Of a DNA stretch of 64,000 bases, positions 1 through 8,772 are shown one piece after another. Position 1 is the first letter of the stretch, and each line of letters begins with the position of its first letter. Source of the DNA: Oryzomonas japonica (GTDB taxonomy: Bacteria > Desulfobacterota > Desulfuromonadia > Geobacterales > Pseudopelobacteraceae); contig NZ_VZQZ01000005.1 of NCBI RefSeq assembly GCF_008802365.1, positions 1 through 64,000 of the forward strand, read 5' to 3'. The translations under genes were made by a program, and so were the position numbers. Below the pieces are notes generated by a model, which worked only from the letters and a program-made list of their open reading frames with translations, did no database searches and was not told the DNA's origin.

Positions 1-525
1 GGCCGGCCGGCCGCTCCAGCGGCCACCGCCGCCGCTGCACCGGCGCACCGCCCGGCGCCGCCCCGTGACGAGCCGGCGCCGCAACCGGCCGGCGCCGCCC
101 AACAGCCGCCGGTGCGACCGCAGGCGCGGGGAGGGTACGCCGACTGGGAGCGTTTTGTGGCGTTCTGCATCGAGAAACGCCCGGCCAACGGGTCGGTGCT
201 GGAGCACGGGAGCCCGCTCAAGCTGGAGCCGGGGCAGATGGAGATCGGCTTCCCGGCCGGCTATTATCTCGACATGGCCCAGGATGCGGATTTCATTGCC
301 GAGATCAGGACGCTGGCGCAGGAGTTTACGGGGCATGAGACGGTGATCAGGATCAAGGCGATCAGGCCCGAAACCGGTGAGACCCCCCAGTCGCTGGCCG
401 AAAAAAAAAAGAGCGATAACGAACACCTGATGGAGGATCTGAAGCGGGAAGTCGCAGGACACCCGGTGATCAATGAGGCTGCACGGATCTTCGGCGGCAT
501 TGTTACGGATATCCGCAAGGCGTAG
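1..525 (+). CDS. dnaX: DNA polymerase III subunit gamma/tau, C-terminal part (5' truncated by window)
   Basis: The reading frame is open from base 1, so the start and the AAA+ ATPase domain lie outside the window. The visible part begins with an Ala/Pro-rich linker (about 40 residues), as is typical between the clamp-loader core and the tau tail. A compact C-terminal domain of about 130 residues follows and ends IVTDIRKA. The assignment rests mainly on position: it sits directly upstream of ybaB and recR, the classical dnaX-ybaB-recR cluster, and the tail resembles DnaX C-termini (SLAEKKKSDNEHL, VINEAARIFGG). The product loads the sliding clamp and couples the replicative polymerases. Because the ATPase motifs are not in view, the family call is strong but not proven from this fragment alone. 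Confidence 0.8.
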   Translation, partial: GRPAAPAATAAAAPAHRPAPPRDEPAPQPAGAAQQPPVRPQARGGYADWERFVAFCIEKRPANGSVLEHGSPLKLEPGQMEIGFPAGYYLDMAQDADFIAEIRTLAQEFTGHETVIRIKAIRPETGETPQSLAEKKKSDNEHLMEDLKREVAGHPVINEAARIFGGIVTDIRKA

Positions 526-589
526 CGTTCCGGCGGGAAAACAATCATATAACCAGGTTTTAGAGCATTTCACACCCAGGGAGGCACAG

Positions 590-904
590 ATGTCAAAAGG
601 TTTGGCAAGCATCATGAAACAGGCCCAGATGATTCAGCAGAAAATGGCGAGGCTCCAGGAAGAGGCGAGCCAGCGGACAGCCGAAGCGTCCTCGGGCGGC
701 GGTGCGGTGAACGTTCAGGTCAACGGCAAGAACGAAATAGTTTCACTTTCGATAAAAAAAGAAGCCGTTGACCCGAATGATGTGGAAATGCTGCAAGACC
801 TTATTATCGCTGCGGTAAATGAAGCAATGAAAAGCGTCCACAGTGAGATCTCCGAGGAAATGTCCAAGATCACCGGCGGCATGAACATTCCGGGGCTCTT
901 CTAG
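590..904 (+). CDS. ybaB: YbaB/EbfC family nucleoid-associated protein
   Basis: This is a 104-residue protein starting MSKGLASIMKQAQMIQQKM. The ATG at 590 is preceded by a good ribosome site (AGGGAGG, 6-8 bases upstream), which decides against a longer in-frame extension from 473. The family forms tweezer-like dimers that bind DNA and are found next to recR in many bacteria. The features seen are an N-terminal amphipathic helix rich in Gln/Met, a Gly-rich turn (SSGGGAVNV), the conserved beta-sheet segment VNGKNEIVSLSIKKE, and an ending GGMNIPGLF typical of the family. The gene lies 64 bases after dnaX and probably belongs to the same transcription unit. The exact cellular role of the family (nucleoid structure, recombination support) is not settled. 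Confidence 0.95.
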   Translation: MSKGLASIMKQAQMIQQKMARLQEEASQRTAEASSGGGAVNVQVNGKNEIVSLSIKKEAVDPNDVEMLQDLIIAAVNEAMKSVHSEISEEMSKITGGMNIPGLF

Positions 905-983
905 TTTCCACGGGCGTCCGGCGCCGTTTCTGCAGGCATGTTGGCAACTAGCTTTTTTAATTTGACTAAAAGTTTTAGTTCGG

Positions 984-1049
984 CTAATAGTCAGTAGCGT
1001 ATACGGCAAAGGCCGTTACCGTACTACTGCGGGCATGAAAGTCACTCAT
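984..1049 (-). CDS. candidate 21-residue ORF with consensus ribosome site
   Basis: On the minus strand an ATG at 1049 is preceded by GGAGGAG with a five-base spacer. It opens a 21-codon frame (MSDFHARSSTVTAFAVYATDY) that ends in TAG. The coding stretch also forms a long imperfect hairpin: CAGTAG pairs with CTACTG and ACGGC with GCCGT around a CTTT loop. No family is recognised. It lies antisense in the ybaB-recR gap and is convergent to ybaB. It could be a small membrane-active or leader peptide, part of a structured RNA, or chance. The ribosome site is the only strong argument for translation. Confidence 0.3.
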   Translation of the reverse strand: MSDFHARSSTVTAFAVYATDY

Positions 1050-1118
1050 ATGTGCTCCTCCAGGGTATTCGGTCGTCTGCCGGCCCGTTCCGTGTCGGGG
1101 GAGCATATTTTTTATCCA

Positions 1119-1127
1119 TGCTATAAT
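1119..1127 (+). promoter_or_regulatory. extended -10 promoter candidate for recR
   Basis: TGCTATAAT is a perfect extended -10 element (TG-N-TATAAT), 33 bases before the recR ATG, in an AT-rich tract. No convincing -35 is seen 17 bases upstream, which extended -10 promoters can tolerate. It suggests recR can be transcribed separately from dnaX-ybaB. Confidence 0.5.
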
Positions 1128-1159
1128 TTTAAAAAAATGTTTTATTTGTGTCGGGAAAT

Positions 1160-1753
1160 ATGCTAACAAAATCTTCCTCATTGATGCGTTTGGTTGGAGA
1201 ACTGAAGAAGTTGCCCGGTATCGGCGAACGTACGGCCCTGCGGCTGGCGTTCCATCTTCTCAAATCTCCCCACAACATGACGGCGCTGGCGGAATCCCTT
1301 CAGGAGGTCCGCACCAGGGTCCACGCCTGCTCCAACTGTTTTGCCGTCACCGAGGATGATCCCTGCGCCATCTGTACCGGCAATCGGGACGGCGGCACGA
1401 TCTGCGTGGTGGAGAACTCCCAGGATCTGATGGCCCTGGAACGGAGCAACGCCTACCAGGGGATGTACCATGTCCTTGAGGGGGCGATCTCGCCCCTGGG
1501 GGGCATCGGCCCTTCCGATCTGCGCATCCCCGAACTGCTGGAGCGGGTCGGACGCGGCGGGGTCAATGAGGTGGTCATTGCCACCAACTTTACGGTGGAG
1601 GGAGAGGCGACGGCCCTTTATCTGACCAAGGCGCTCAAGCCGTACGGGGTGAAGGTCACTCGCCTGGCCCACGGTATCCCGCTGGGAAGCGATATTGAAT
1701 TTGTCGATGCGGCGACGGTCCAATGGGCGCTCCAAGGGAGAAACGAGCTATAG
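1160..1753 (+). CDS. recR: recombination mediator protein RecR
   Basis: RecR works with RecO/RecF to load RecA on gapped DNA. The 197-residue protein has the full family layout. An N-terminal helix-hairpin-helix carries LKKLPGIGERTALRLAF. A C4 zinc finger follows (CSNC ... CAIC, about residues 53-68), then a Toprim domain opening with ICVVENSQDLMALERS and continuing through the LGGIGPSDLRI loop. The ATG at 1160 is chosen because it gives the usual RecR N-terminus. A GTG four codons earlier (1148) is in frame, and neither has a strong ribosome site. Length and motifs are normal. It follows dnaX and ybaB as in most bacteria. Confidence 0.96.
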   Translation: MLTKSSSLMRLVGELKKLPGIGERTALRLAFHLLKSPHNMTALAESLQEVRTRVHACSNCFAVTEDDPCAICTGNRDGGTICVVENSQDLMALERSNAYQGMYHVLEGAISPLGGIGPSDLRIPELLERVGRGGVNEVVIATNFTVEGEATALYLTKALKPYGVKVTRLAHGIPLGSDIEFVDAATVQWALQGRNEL

Positions 1754-1758
1754 CAGAG

Positions 1759-1873
1759 CAGGTTGTTGAAAAAAAGCCATCAGGCCTTCGTCCTCGAAAG
1801 CCCTTTCGTGCGGCGTAGCGCTTCCTCGGGGCTTCCTGTGGGGGCGACGATCTGACTGTTTTTGAACAACCTG
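1759..1873 (-). repeat. dispersed palindromic repeat, family 1, copy A
   Basis: The 115 bp element is bounded by CAGGTTGTT(G/C)AAAAA inverted repeats. It matches, in opposite orientation, the copies at 15273-15394 and 34245-34364. Shared blocks read, on the plus strand here, GCCATCAGGCCTTCGTCCTC, GAAAGCCCTTTCGTGCGGCG and CGACGATCTGACT. The central palindrome is decayed in this copy. It has no coding capacity. It sits just after recR and before nifJ. Confidence 0.8.
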
Positions 1874-1974
1874 AGTTTTTCAATAGCTTATAAAGCGGTA
1901 AAGGCATGGTAAAATATATCGATAACACCTCGGATTGAACGAATAGCCAGGATAATCACAAACAGGAGGAACCC

Positions 1975-4900
1975 ATGAGCAGAAAAATGGTAACCATCGA
2001 CGGCAATACCGCTGCTGCCCACGTGGCACACGCCACCAACGAGGTCATTGCCATCTATCCGATCACTCCGTCATCGGTGATGGGTGAGATATCCGACGCC
2101 AAGAGCGCCGCAGGCGAGAGAAATATCTGGGGCAACATCCCCAGCGTTGTGGAGATGCAGTCCGAGGGGGGCGCCGCCGGGGCGGTCCACGGCGCGTTGC
2201 AGGCCGGGGCATTGACCACCACCTTCACCGCCAGCCAGGGGCTCCTGCTCATGATCCCCAATATGTTCAAGATCGCCGGGGAGCTGACTTCCACCGTGTT
2301 CCACGTCTCGGCCCGGGCCATCGCGGCCCAGGCCCTGTCGATCTTCGGCGACCACTCGGACGTCATGTCCTGCCGTTCCACCGGTTGGGCCATGCTCTGT
2401 TCCAACAACGTCCAGGAGTCGATGGACTTCGCCATGATCGCCCAGTCCGCCACCCTGCGCGCCCGAGTGCCGTTCCTGCACTTCTTCGACGGCTTCCGCA
2501 CCTCCCACGAGGTCCTCAAGGTTGAGGAGCTCACCTTCGACGACATGCGGGCCATGCTGGACGACAAGCTGATCGCCGAGCACAAGGGGCGCGGGCTCTG
2601 CCCCGACCGCCCGATGATGCGCGGCACGGCCCAGAACCCGGATGTTTACTTCCAGGGGCGTGAAACGGTCAACCCCTACTATCCCAAATGCATCGACATC
2701 GTCGTGGAGGAAATGGCCAAATTCGCCAAGCTGACCGGACGCAAGTACAAGCTGGTGGATTACGTGGGGGCCAAGGACGCGGATCGCGTGGTGATCGTGA
2801 TGGGCTCGGGTGCCGATGTGGTCCAGGAAACCGTCGAGAATCTGGTCAAAAAGGGGGAAAAAGTCGGCGTGGTGAAGATCCATCTTTACCGCCCCTTCCC
2901 GCTGGATGCCTTCATCAAGGCCCTGCCCAAGAGCGTCAAGAAGATCGCCGTGCTCGACCGTACCAAAGAGCCGGGCGCCCTGGGCGAGCCGCTCTACCTG
3001 GATGTGCGCACCGCCATCGGCGAGGCCATGGCCGAGAAGAAGTTCTCCTTCGACGGCTACCCGATCATCGTCGGCGGCCGTTACGGCTTAGGCTCCAAGG
3101 AGTTCAACCCCGCCATGGCCAAGGCCGTGCTCGACAACCTCAAGGCCAAGACCCCCAAGAACCACTACGTGGTCGGTATCGAGGAGGATGTCACCAACTG
3201 CAGCCTGAAGGTGGACCGGGAGTACAAGAACCCCATGGACGGTGTCTACCAGGCCATGTTCTACGGCCTGGGCTCGGACGGCACCGTGGGCGCCAACAAA
3301 AACTCCATCAAGATCATCGGCGAGGAGACCAAGAACAACGCCCAGGCCTACTTCGTCTACGACTCCAAGAAGGCCGGCTCCATGACCACGTCGCACCTGC
3401 GCTTCGGCAAAAAGCCGATCCGCGCCCCCTATCTGGTTCAGGAGGCCGATTTCGTGGCGTGCCACAACTTCTCCTTCCTGGAGAAATACGACATGCTCTC
3501 CAAGGCCAAGAAAGGGGCCACCTTCCTGCTCAACGCCCCTTTCGACCACGACGAGGTGTGGGACCGCATACCGAAAGAGGTGCAGCAGCAGATCATCGAC
3601 AAAAAACTCAAGTTCTACGTGATCGACGGCGTCAAGCTGGGCAACGAGATCGGCCTGGGACCCCGCATCAACGTGATCATGCAGACCTCCTTCTTCAAAA
3701 TATCCGGCATCATACCGCTCAAGACCGCCGTGGCCTCCATCAAGAACGCCATCAAGAAGTCCTACGGCAAGGCGGGCGAGAAGGTGCTGGAGATGAACTA
3801 CAAGGCGGTGGATGCCGGCCTGAACAACCTGTACGAGGTCAAGGTGCCCGCCAAGGCCACCAGCAAGCTGCGGATGGCCGCAGCCGTCTCCGCCAAGGCA
3901 CCCAAGTTCGTCAAGGAGGTCACCGGGGTGATCGTGGCCGGCCTGGGCGACGACCTGCCGGTCTCCAAGATGCCGGCCGACGGTACCTTCCCCACCGCCA
4001 CCTCGCAGTACGAGAAGCGCAACATCGCTATCGACATCCCGGTGTGGGACGACAAGCTCTGTATCCAGTGCGGCATCTGCTCGTTCGTCTGCCCCCACGC
4101 CGTCGTGCGCATGAAGGCCTATGACGCCAAGCTGCTCAAGGGCGCTCCGGCCAGCTTCAAGTCCGCGGATTGCAAGATTCCCGAGATGGCCGGCAAGAAG
4201 TTCACCGTCCAGGTGGCCCCGGAGGATTGCACCGGCTGCGGCGCCTGCTCCCACAACTGCCCGGCCAAGGACAAGCAGAACCCGGATCACAAGGCCCTGG
4301 ACATGCACTTCCAGCCCCCCCTGCGTGCCCAGGAGGCCGAAAATTTCGAGTTCTTCCTCAAACTGCCCGACGTGGACCCAACCCAGGTGAAACTGGAAAC
4401 TCTGCGCAGCAACCAGTTGGTGCGCCCGCTGTTCGAGTTCTCCGGCGCCTGCGCCGGCTGCGGCGAGACCCCCTACCTGAAGCTGCTCTCCCAGCTGTTC
4501 GGCGACCGGATGCTGATCGCCAACGCCACCGGCTGTACCTCCATCTACGGCGGCAACCTTCCCACCACCCCCTGGGCCCAGCGGGCCGACGGCCGTGGTC
4601 CGGCCTGGTCCAACTCGCTGTTTGAGGACAACGCCGAGTTCGGTTTCGGTATGCGCCTGACCGTGGACCAGTTCAACAAGTCGGCCCTGGAGTACTTGAA
4701 CGAGCTTGCCGGCAGCAAGGCCTTCGCCGCCAGCGCCAAGCTGTTCAAGGAGATCATCGGGGCGGACCAGTCCACCCAGGCCGGCATCGAGCAGCAGCGC
4801 GGCCGCGTTGACAAGCTGAAAGCGGCCCTGAAGGGGAGTAAGGATCAGACCGCGCGGCTCCTGGTGCCCATCGCCGACTACCTGGTGAAGAAGTCGGTAT

Positions 4901-5547
4901 GGTGCATCGGCGGCGACGGCTGGGCCTACGATATCGGCTACGGCGGCTTGGACCACGTCATCGCCTCGGGCAAGAACATCAACCTGATCGTGCTCGATAC
5001 CGAGGTCTACTCCAACACCGGCGGCCAGGCCTCCAAGTCCACCCCCATGGGCGCCGTGGCCCAGTTCGCCGCCGGCGGCAAGTCGGTGGCCAAGAAGGAT
5101 CTGGGCATGATGGCCATGGCCTACGGTTCGGTCTACGTGGCAACGGTCTCCCTCTCCAACCCTGCACAGTGCGTCAAGGCCATGCTGGAGGCCGAGGCCT
5201 ACGACGGGCCGTCCCTGATCATCGCGTATGCCCACTGCATTGCCCACGGCATCAACATGACCACCGCCGTGGACGAACAGAAAAAAGCGGTGCAGTCCGG
5301 CTACTGGCCGCTCTACCGCTACAACCCGGCCCTGGCCGCCGAGAGCAAGAACCCCCTGCAGCTGGACAGCAAGGCGCCGACCATCACTCTGGAAGAGTAC
5401 GCCTATGGGGAGAATCGCTGGAAGGTGCTTCAGAAGAGCAATCCCGACGCCGCGGCCAAACTGATGAAGAAGGCCAGCGCTTCCACCGCCAGCCGTTTTG
5501 CCTATTTCCAGAAGCTGGCGGCGCTGACCTACGACGAACCAAAGTAG
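1975..5547 (+). CDS. nifJ: pyruvate:ferredoxin (flavodoxin) oxidoreductase, single-chain
   Basis: This enzyme oxidises pyruvate and CoA to acetyl-CoA and CO2 with reduction of ferredoxin, or runs in reverse to fix CO2 onto acetyl-CoA. At 1190 residues it has the full fused homodimeric layout. The N-terminal pyrimidine-binding domain carries YPITPSSVMGE and is followed by the core and gamma-like domains. Two 4Fe-4S ferredoxin motifs (CIQCGICSFVCP near residue 697 and CTGCGACSHNCP near 753) come next. Further cluster ligands lie in CAGCGETPY. The C-terminal TPP domain carries GDGWAYDIGYGG and DTEVYSNTGGQ near residues 980-1010. AGGAGG lies 5 bases before the ATG, so the start is firm. A strong terminator follows. 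In Geobacteraceae this enzyme links acetate metabolism to gluconeogenesis; that role is inferred here. Confidence 0.97.
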   Translation: MSRKMVTIDGNTAAAHVAHATNEVIAIYPITPSSVMGEISDAKSAAGERNIWGNIPSVVEMQSEGGAAGAVHGALQAGALTTTFTASQGLLLMIPNMFKIAGELTSTVFHVSARAIAAQALSIFGDHSDVMSCRSTGWAMLCSNNVQESMDFAMIAQSATLRARVPFLHFFDGFRTSHEVLKVEELTFDDMRAMLDDKLIAEHKGRGLCPDRPMMRGTAQNPDVYFQGRETVNPYYPKCIDIVVEEMAKFAKLTGRKYKLVDYVGAKDADRVVIVMGSGADVVQETVENLVKKGEKVGVVKIHLYRPFPLDAFIKALPKSVKKIAVLDRTKEPGALGEPLYLDVRTAIGEAMAEKKFSFDGYPIIVGGRYGLGSKEFNPAMAKAVLDNLKAKTPKNHYVVGIEEDVTNCSLKVDREYKNPMDGVYQAMFYGLGSDGTVGANKNSIKIIGEETKNNAQAYFVYDSKKAGSMTTSHLRFGKKPIRAPYLVQEADFVACHNFSFLEKYDMLSKAKKGATFLLNAPFDHDEVWDRIPKEVQQQIIDKKLKFYVIDGVKLGNEIGLGPRINVIMQTSFFKISGIIPLKTAVASIKNAIKKSYGKAGEKVLEMNYKAVDAGLNNLYEVKVPAKATSKLRMAAAVSAKAPKFVKEVTGVIVAGLGDDLPVSKMPADGTFPTATSQYEKRNIAIDIPVWDDKLCIQCGICSFVCPHAVVRMKAYDAKLLKGAPASFKSADCKIPEMAGKKFTVQVAPEDCTGCGACSHNCPAKDKQNPDHKALDMHFQPPLRAQEAENFEFFLKLPDVDPTQVKLETLRSNQLVRPLFEFSGACAGCGETPYLKLLSQLFGDRMLIANATGCTSIYGGNLPTTPWAQRADGRGPAWSNSLFEDNAEFGFGMRLTVDQFNKSALEYLNELAGSKAFAASAKLFKEIIGADQSTQAGIEQQRGRVDKLKAALKGSKDQTARLLVPIADYLVKKSVWCIGGDGWAYDIGYGGLDHVIASGKNINLIVLDTEVYSNTGGQASKSTPMGAVAQFAAGGKSVAKKDLGMMAMAYGSVYVATVSLSNPAQCVKAMLEAEAYDGPSLIIAYAHCIAHGINMTTAVDEQKKAVQSGYWPLYRYNPALAAESKNPLQLDSKAPTITLEEYAYGENRWKVLQKSNPDAAAKLMKKASASTASRFAYFQKLAALTYDEPK

Positions 5548-5577
5548 GGTTGTTATAATCAAATCGCAGCACAACGA

Positions 5578-5608
5578 GGCCCCGTGGCATGCACGGGGCC
5601 TTTTTCCT
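5578..5608 (+). terminator. intrinsic terminator of nifJ
   Basis: GGCCCCGT and ACGGGGCC form a perfect eight-base stem around a seven-base loop and are followed by TTTTT. It lies 31 bases after the nifJ stop codon. An in-frame ATG for the next gene at 5589 lies inside this hairpin and is therefore not a credible start. Confidence 0.9.
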
Positions 5609-5654
5609 TTTTCCGCCGTTAACGAACTGGTATAGTGGGGCCGCGAGGGTTTTG

Positions 5655-6956
5655 ATGATCCCCATGGGACGCCGACATCTCATGATCCGTATGGCAGGGG
5701 GGCACCTGTTCATGCTGCTCGTGGCCTTGGCGGGAAACGCCTGGTGTGCTTCGCCCGGGGAAGGGAGGGCACTTGCCACGCCTGGCTATGCCACGCCCCT
5801 GGCGGGGGATGCAAGTTCGGTGGACCTTTTGGGGCAGCAGATCCGGATTCCGGCCCGGGACCGGGGTAACACCCTGGCGCTGACCGTGGGGGGGACGTTC
5901 TTCTCGCCTGCCCTAGGCAGCGCGGACGTCCTCCCGGTCTCCGCGCTCTATGGGAGGCGGGAGACCACTCGTTCCCGGAGTCGCCTGGTTTTCGGCGTCT
6001 TTGTCAACGAACTGGACCATGCCCTGAAATTCAACAATTTTGAGGCCCTGGCCCACCTGGAGAATACGACTATCCCCTTCCCAACGAGGGAGATCGTGGG
6101 CGGGAGGGAGGTCAAGGCCAGCAGTATCGTCTGGGGGCAGGCCGCTGCCTGGGTGGGGGCGGGCTACCGCCTCCCGGTCGCGCCCTTTCAGGTGGATAAT
6201 GACCTGCGGCTGCAACTTTTCTACGAAGGGGGCTACCTCTATTCATCCCGCACCGTGGACAGCGGTGCCGATGTCAGGTTGCCACCCGATACCGTCACCC
6301 ACGGCGTGCGCCTGCGTGGCCGCTATGACGGCATGCGTCGCAATATCATGGAACTGTTGCACCTGGGGGTGGCGGGGGGGCTGGACGTGGAGTGGCAGCG
6401 ACGGGCCCATTGGGCTGATGCCAACTACGGGGGGGCCGACTATAGAAAGGATGAAACCCAGGAATTCGTCAAGCTGTCCGGCTATCTGATGGCTGCCGCG
6501 CCGGTGCCGGGGCTTTCGGAGCGTGACCGGATGATATTCAGCGTCTACGGCGGCACCACGGCCGAAAAAGATCTGGACAGGTTTTCGGCATTCCACATCG
6601 GTGGCGGGCCGTTTCCCAGCGAAAGCGACGATCTCGCCCGTATCCCCTATCCCGGCGCGGAGTTCAACCAATTCCCGGTGTCGGATTATGTTGTCGGCAC
6701 AGCCGAGTACCGGCGGGAACTGTTGTTTTTCCTGTATCTGCATCTGCGGGGCACCTTTTCCTGGGCCAACCGGGATGTGCTTTCCACCCATCCCCTGCGG
6801 TTCCACGAGAGCCGCGGCCAAGCGCTGTCCGCGGGGCTGACCTGCGGGCTGCCCTGGGATTCGACGCTCTACCTGGAATATTCCTACGACAGCGGTCTGC
6901 TCAGGAACGGCGTCTCCGGGAGCAGTCTGTCCCTGCTCTGGTCGAAGTCGCTGTGA
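5655..6956 (+). CDS. predicted outer-membrane beta-barrel protein, unknown function
   Basis: This is a 434-residue secreted protein of no family I can name. The ATG at 5655 is preceded by GAGGG with a suitable gap; an upstream ATG lies in the nifJ terminator. The N-terminus carries a signal peptide (HLFMLLVALAGNAWC, then ASPGEG). The rest alternates short hydrophobic/aromatic strands with polar loops, for example LALTVGGTFFSPALG, SRLVFGVFVNEL and DLRLQLFYEGGYLY. It ends on strand-like segments (TLYLEYSYDSGLL, SLSLLWSKSL), the pattern of an outer-membrane barrel. No TonB box or POTRA domain is visible. The final residue is Leu rather than the usual Phe. Its neighbours give no functional hint. 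Confidence 0.6.
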   Translation: MIPMGRRHLMIRMAGGHLFMLLVALAGNAWCASPGEGRALATPGYATPLAGDASSVDLLGQQIRIPARDRGNTLALTVGGTFFSPALGSADVLPVSALYGRRETTRSRSRLVFGVFVNELDHALKFNNFEALAHLENTTIPFPTREIVGGREVKASSIVWGQAAAWVGAGYRLPVAPFQVDNDLRLQLFYEGGYLYSSRTVDSGADVRLPPDTVTHGVRLRGRYDGMRRNIMELLHLGVAGGLDVEWQRRAHWADANYGGADYRKDETQEFVKLSGYLMAAAPVPGLSERDRMIFSVYGGTTAEKDLDRFSAFHIGGGPFPSESDDLARIPYPGAEFNQFPVSDYVVGTAEYRRELLFFLYLHLRGTFSWANRDVLSTHPLRFHESRGQALSAGLTCGLPWDSTLYLEYSYDSGLLRNGVSGSSLSLLWSKSL

Positions 6957-7017
6957 AACAACAACTCAAAACGGTAAGGCGTCAGTCCCAAGACATTCCG
7001 TTATTCGGCGAGGAATC

Positions 7018-7893
7018 ATGAAAAAAATATTCATAATCGGTTGCGGTTACATCGGCTCGCGCGTCGCCCGCCTGGCGAGGGATGCGGGATACGAGCCGAC
7101 CTGCCTGGTCAGGTCGGCGGAGCATGGCGAGGCCCTGGGAAAAGATGGCTTAAGGACGATGATCGCCACGCTGGACGACCCGGCCGGGATACGGTTGCCG
7201 GATGAGACGGCCGGAGGGGTGGTGCTGTATTGCGTGCCGCCGCCGGGCGGCGGGCTCTTCGACACCCGGGCCAGGAATTTCTGCGCCACCCTGGCCGCAT
7301 CGCCCCCTGCCAAGATCGTCTACCTGGGCGCCACCTCGGTCTACAGCGAAACCCGCGGCGGCGTGGTGACGGAGAGTTCGCCCACCGCCCCGGCATCGGC
7401 CATGGGCAAGCGGCGGCTCGATGCCGAAGCGACCTTCCGGGCCTTCGGGGTGGCCCACGGCACGGCGGTGGTCATCCTGCGGATCAGCGGCATCTACGGT
7501 CCCGGCCGCCTGCCGTTGATGCAGATCAGCCAGGGGCAGCCGCTTCTCAAAGAAGAGGAGTCCGGCCCCAGCAACCGCATCCATGCCGACGACCTGGCGC
7601 AGGTGTGCCTGGCGGCTGTGGAGAAGGGGGAGAATGGCGCAATCTTCAACGTCAGCGATGGCCATCCAACCAGTATGACCAGCTACTTCAACGCCGCCGC
7701 GGACGCCCTGGGCCTGCCCCGCCAGCCTCAGGTGGCCCTGGATGAGGCGCGCCGGGCCATGTCCCCCCTGATGTTCTCCTACGTGAGCGAGTCGCGGGTG
7801 GTGGACAATTCCCTCATGCTGGAGAAGCTGGGCGTCAGGTTGCGCTACCCCACCATGGCTCAGGGGTTGCCCGCCTCGGTCGAGGCGGCATGA
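7018..7893 (+). CDS. NAD(P)-dependent SDR/epimerase-like protein
   Basis: This 291-residue extended short-chain dehydrogenase belongs to the YeeZ-like atypical group. It has an N-terminal Rossmann fold with GCGYIGSRVARLA, not the strict GxxGxxG of sugar epimerases, then IVYLGATSVYSET in the catalytic strand region. The usual YxxxK is not evident: the corresponding segment is ASAMGKRRLDAEA, so the Tyr is replaced while a Lys remains. RISGIYGPGRLP and the HADDLAQVCLAAVE segment match the substrate domain of the family. The substrate is unknown. The start ATG is preceded by GCGAGGAA. Its last codons overlap the next gene by four bases (ATGA), so the two are translationally coupled. Confidence 0.8.
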   Translation: MKKIFIIGCGYIGSRVARLARDAGYEPTCLVRSAEHGEALGKDGLRTMIATLDDPAGIRLPDETAGGVVLYCVPPPGGGLFDTRARNFCATLAASPPAKIVYLGATSVYSETRGGVVTESSPTAPASAMGKRRLDAEATFRAFGVAHGTAVVILRISGIYGPGRLPLMQISQGQPLLKEEESGPSNRIHADDLAQVCLAAVEKGENGAIFNVSDGHPTSMTSYFNAAADALGLPRQPQVALDEARRAMSPLMFSYVSESRVVDNSLMLEKLGVRLRYPTMAQGLPASVEAA

Positions 7894-8588
7894 ACCTCCT
7901 GGCAACGGCACACCTCTCCCCCAGCGGGGAACGGCTCAAGGCGATCTTCCTCCCGTTGCTGGAGCACTTCGGCCCCCGGTTCTGGTGGCCGGCCGAGACC
8001 CCCTTCGAGGTCTGCATCGGGGCGATTCTGACCCAGAACACCGCCTGGACCAACGTGGAGAAAGCCATCAGCGCCCTGAAGGGGGCCCAGGTACTGACCA
8101 TGGAGGGGATAGAGGCGATTGAAACGGGCCGCCTGGCGGAACTGATCCGGCCGGCCGGCTACTACAACGTCAAGAGCGCCAGGATCAAGGGGTTTGTGGG
8201 GTGGCTCCGGGAGTGCCACAACGGCTCCCTGAACGTGCTGTTCAACGGCGAGTGGCGCGACTTGCGCCAGGAGTTGCTCAAGGTGCGCGGCATCGGGCCG
8301 GAGACCTGCGATGCGATCCTGCTCTATGCCGGGAACAAGCCGACCTTTGTGGTGGATGCCTACACCCGGCGTCTGTTTCACCGCCTGGGCCTGCTGCCGG
8401 CCGCTGCGGGCTACGACGAGACCCGCCTGCTGTTCATGGAACATCTTCCCTGCGACGCCGTGCTGTTCAACGAGTACCACGCCCTGATCGTGGAACAGTG
8501 CAAGACCTTCTGTCGCACCCGCCCGTTGTGCGCCGGCTGCCCGTTGGCGCCGCAGTGCCCCACCTCCCTTTCCGGCTGCTGTGCCTGA
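7890..8588 (+). CDS. endonuclease III-like DNA glycosylase (HhH-GPD, 4Fe-4S)
   Basis: The 232-residue protein is of the Nth superfamily, in the group often annotated as endonuclease III domain protein. It has an N-terminal helical region with FEVCIGAILTQNTAWTNVEK, in which the TQNT block is typical. The helix-hairpin-helix is LKVRGIGPETCDAILLYAG, followed by the catalytic-Asp region FVVDAYTRRLFHRLG. The C-terminal iron-sulfur loop has Cys spacing C-x6-C-x2-C-x5-C (CRTRPLCAGCPLAPQC). The Lys of bifunctional Nth enzymes in the HhH is not obvious, so it may be a monofunctional glycosylase acting on damaged bases. It is coupled to the preceding SDR gene by an ATGA overlap. Confidence 0.9.
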   Translation: MNLLATAHLSPSGERLKAIFLPLLEHFGPRFWWPAETPFEVCIGAILTQNTAWTNVEKAISALKGAQVLTMEGIEAIETGRLAELIRPAGYYNVKSARIKGFVGWLRECHNGSLNVLFNGEWRDLRQELLKVRGIGPETCDAILLYAGNKPTFVVDAYTRRLFHRLGLLPAAAGYDETRLLFMEHLPCDAVLFNEYHALIVEQCKTFCRTRPLCAGCPLAPQCPTSLSGCCA

Positions 8589-8732
8589 CCCTGACTAATT
8601 TAGTGGGCTTATCCGGCATTTGTCCGTGATACTGTACCGTTATAGTATTTTTGTCGCTTGCCAGGGTAGGGGCCTTCTGGTAAAATATAGTTACAGAAAA
8701 CATTGCGGGGGTTCCCTAAGAACCCTCATTTG

Positions 8733-8772
8733 CCCTGGTGACTTTCCCTCCTAGTTGCCGGGGTGTTTTTTT
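8733..8772 (+). terminator. intrinsic terminator in the 8589-8928 gap
   Basis: CCCTGGTGAC pairs with GTTGCCGGGG (ten pairs including G-T) and is followed by a T-rich run (TGTTTTTTT). It lies about 150 bases after the glycosylase gene and probably ends that transcript. The rest of the 340-base gap shows no gene, and the c-di-GMP riboswitch core was looked for and not seen. The facing gene on the minus strand ends at 8929. Confidence 0.7.

Noticed and set aside
3088-5574. 828-residue open frame antisense to nifJ
   Set aside because: Composition is Gly/Leu/His/Val-rich as expected from the reverse frame of a GC-rich gene; no ribosome site or domain; nifJ is certain.
5589-5654. N-terminal extension of the barrel protein from 5589
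   Set aside because: It starts inside the nifJ terminator hairpin and would place 22 extra residues before a good signal peptide.
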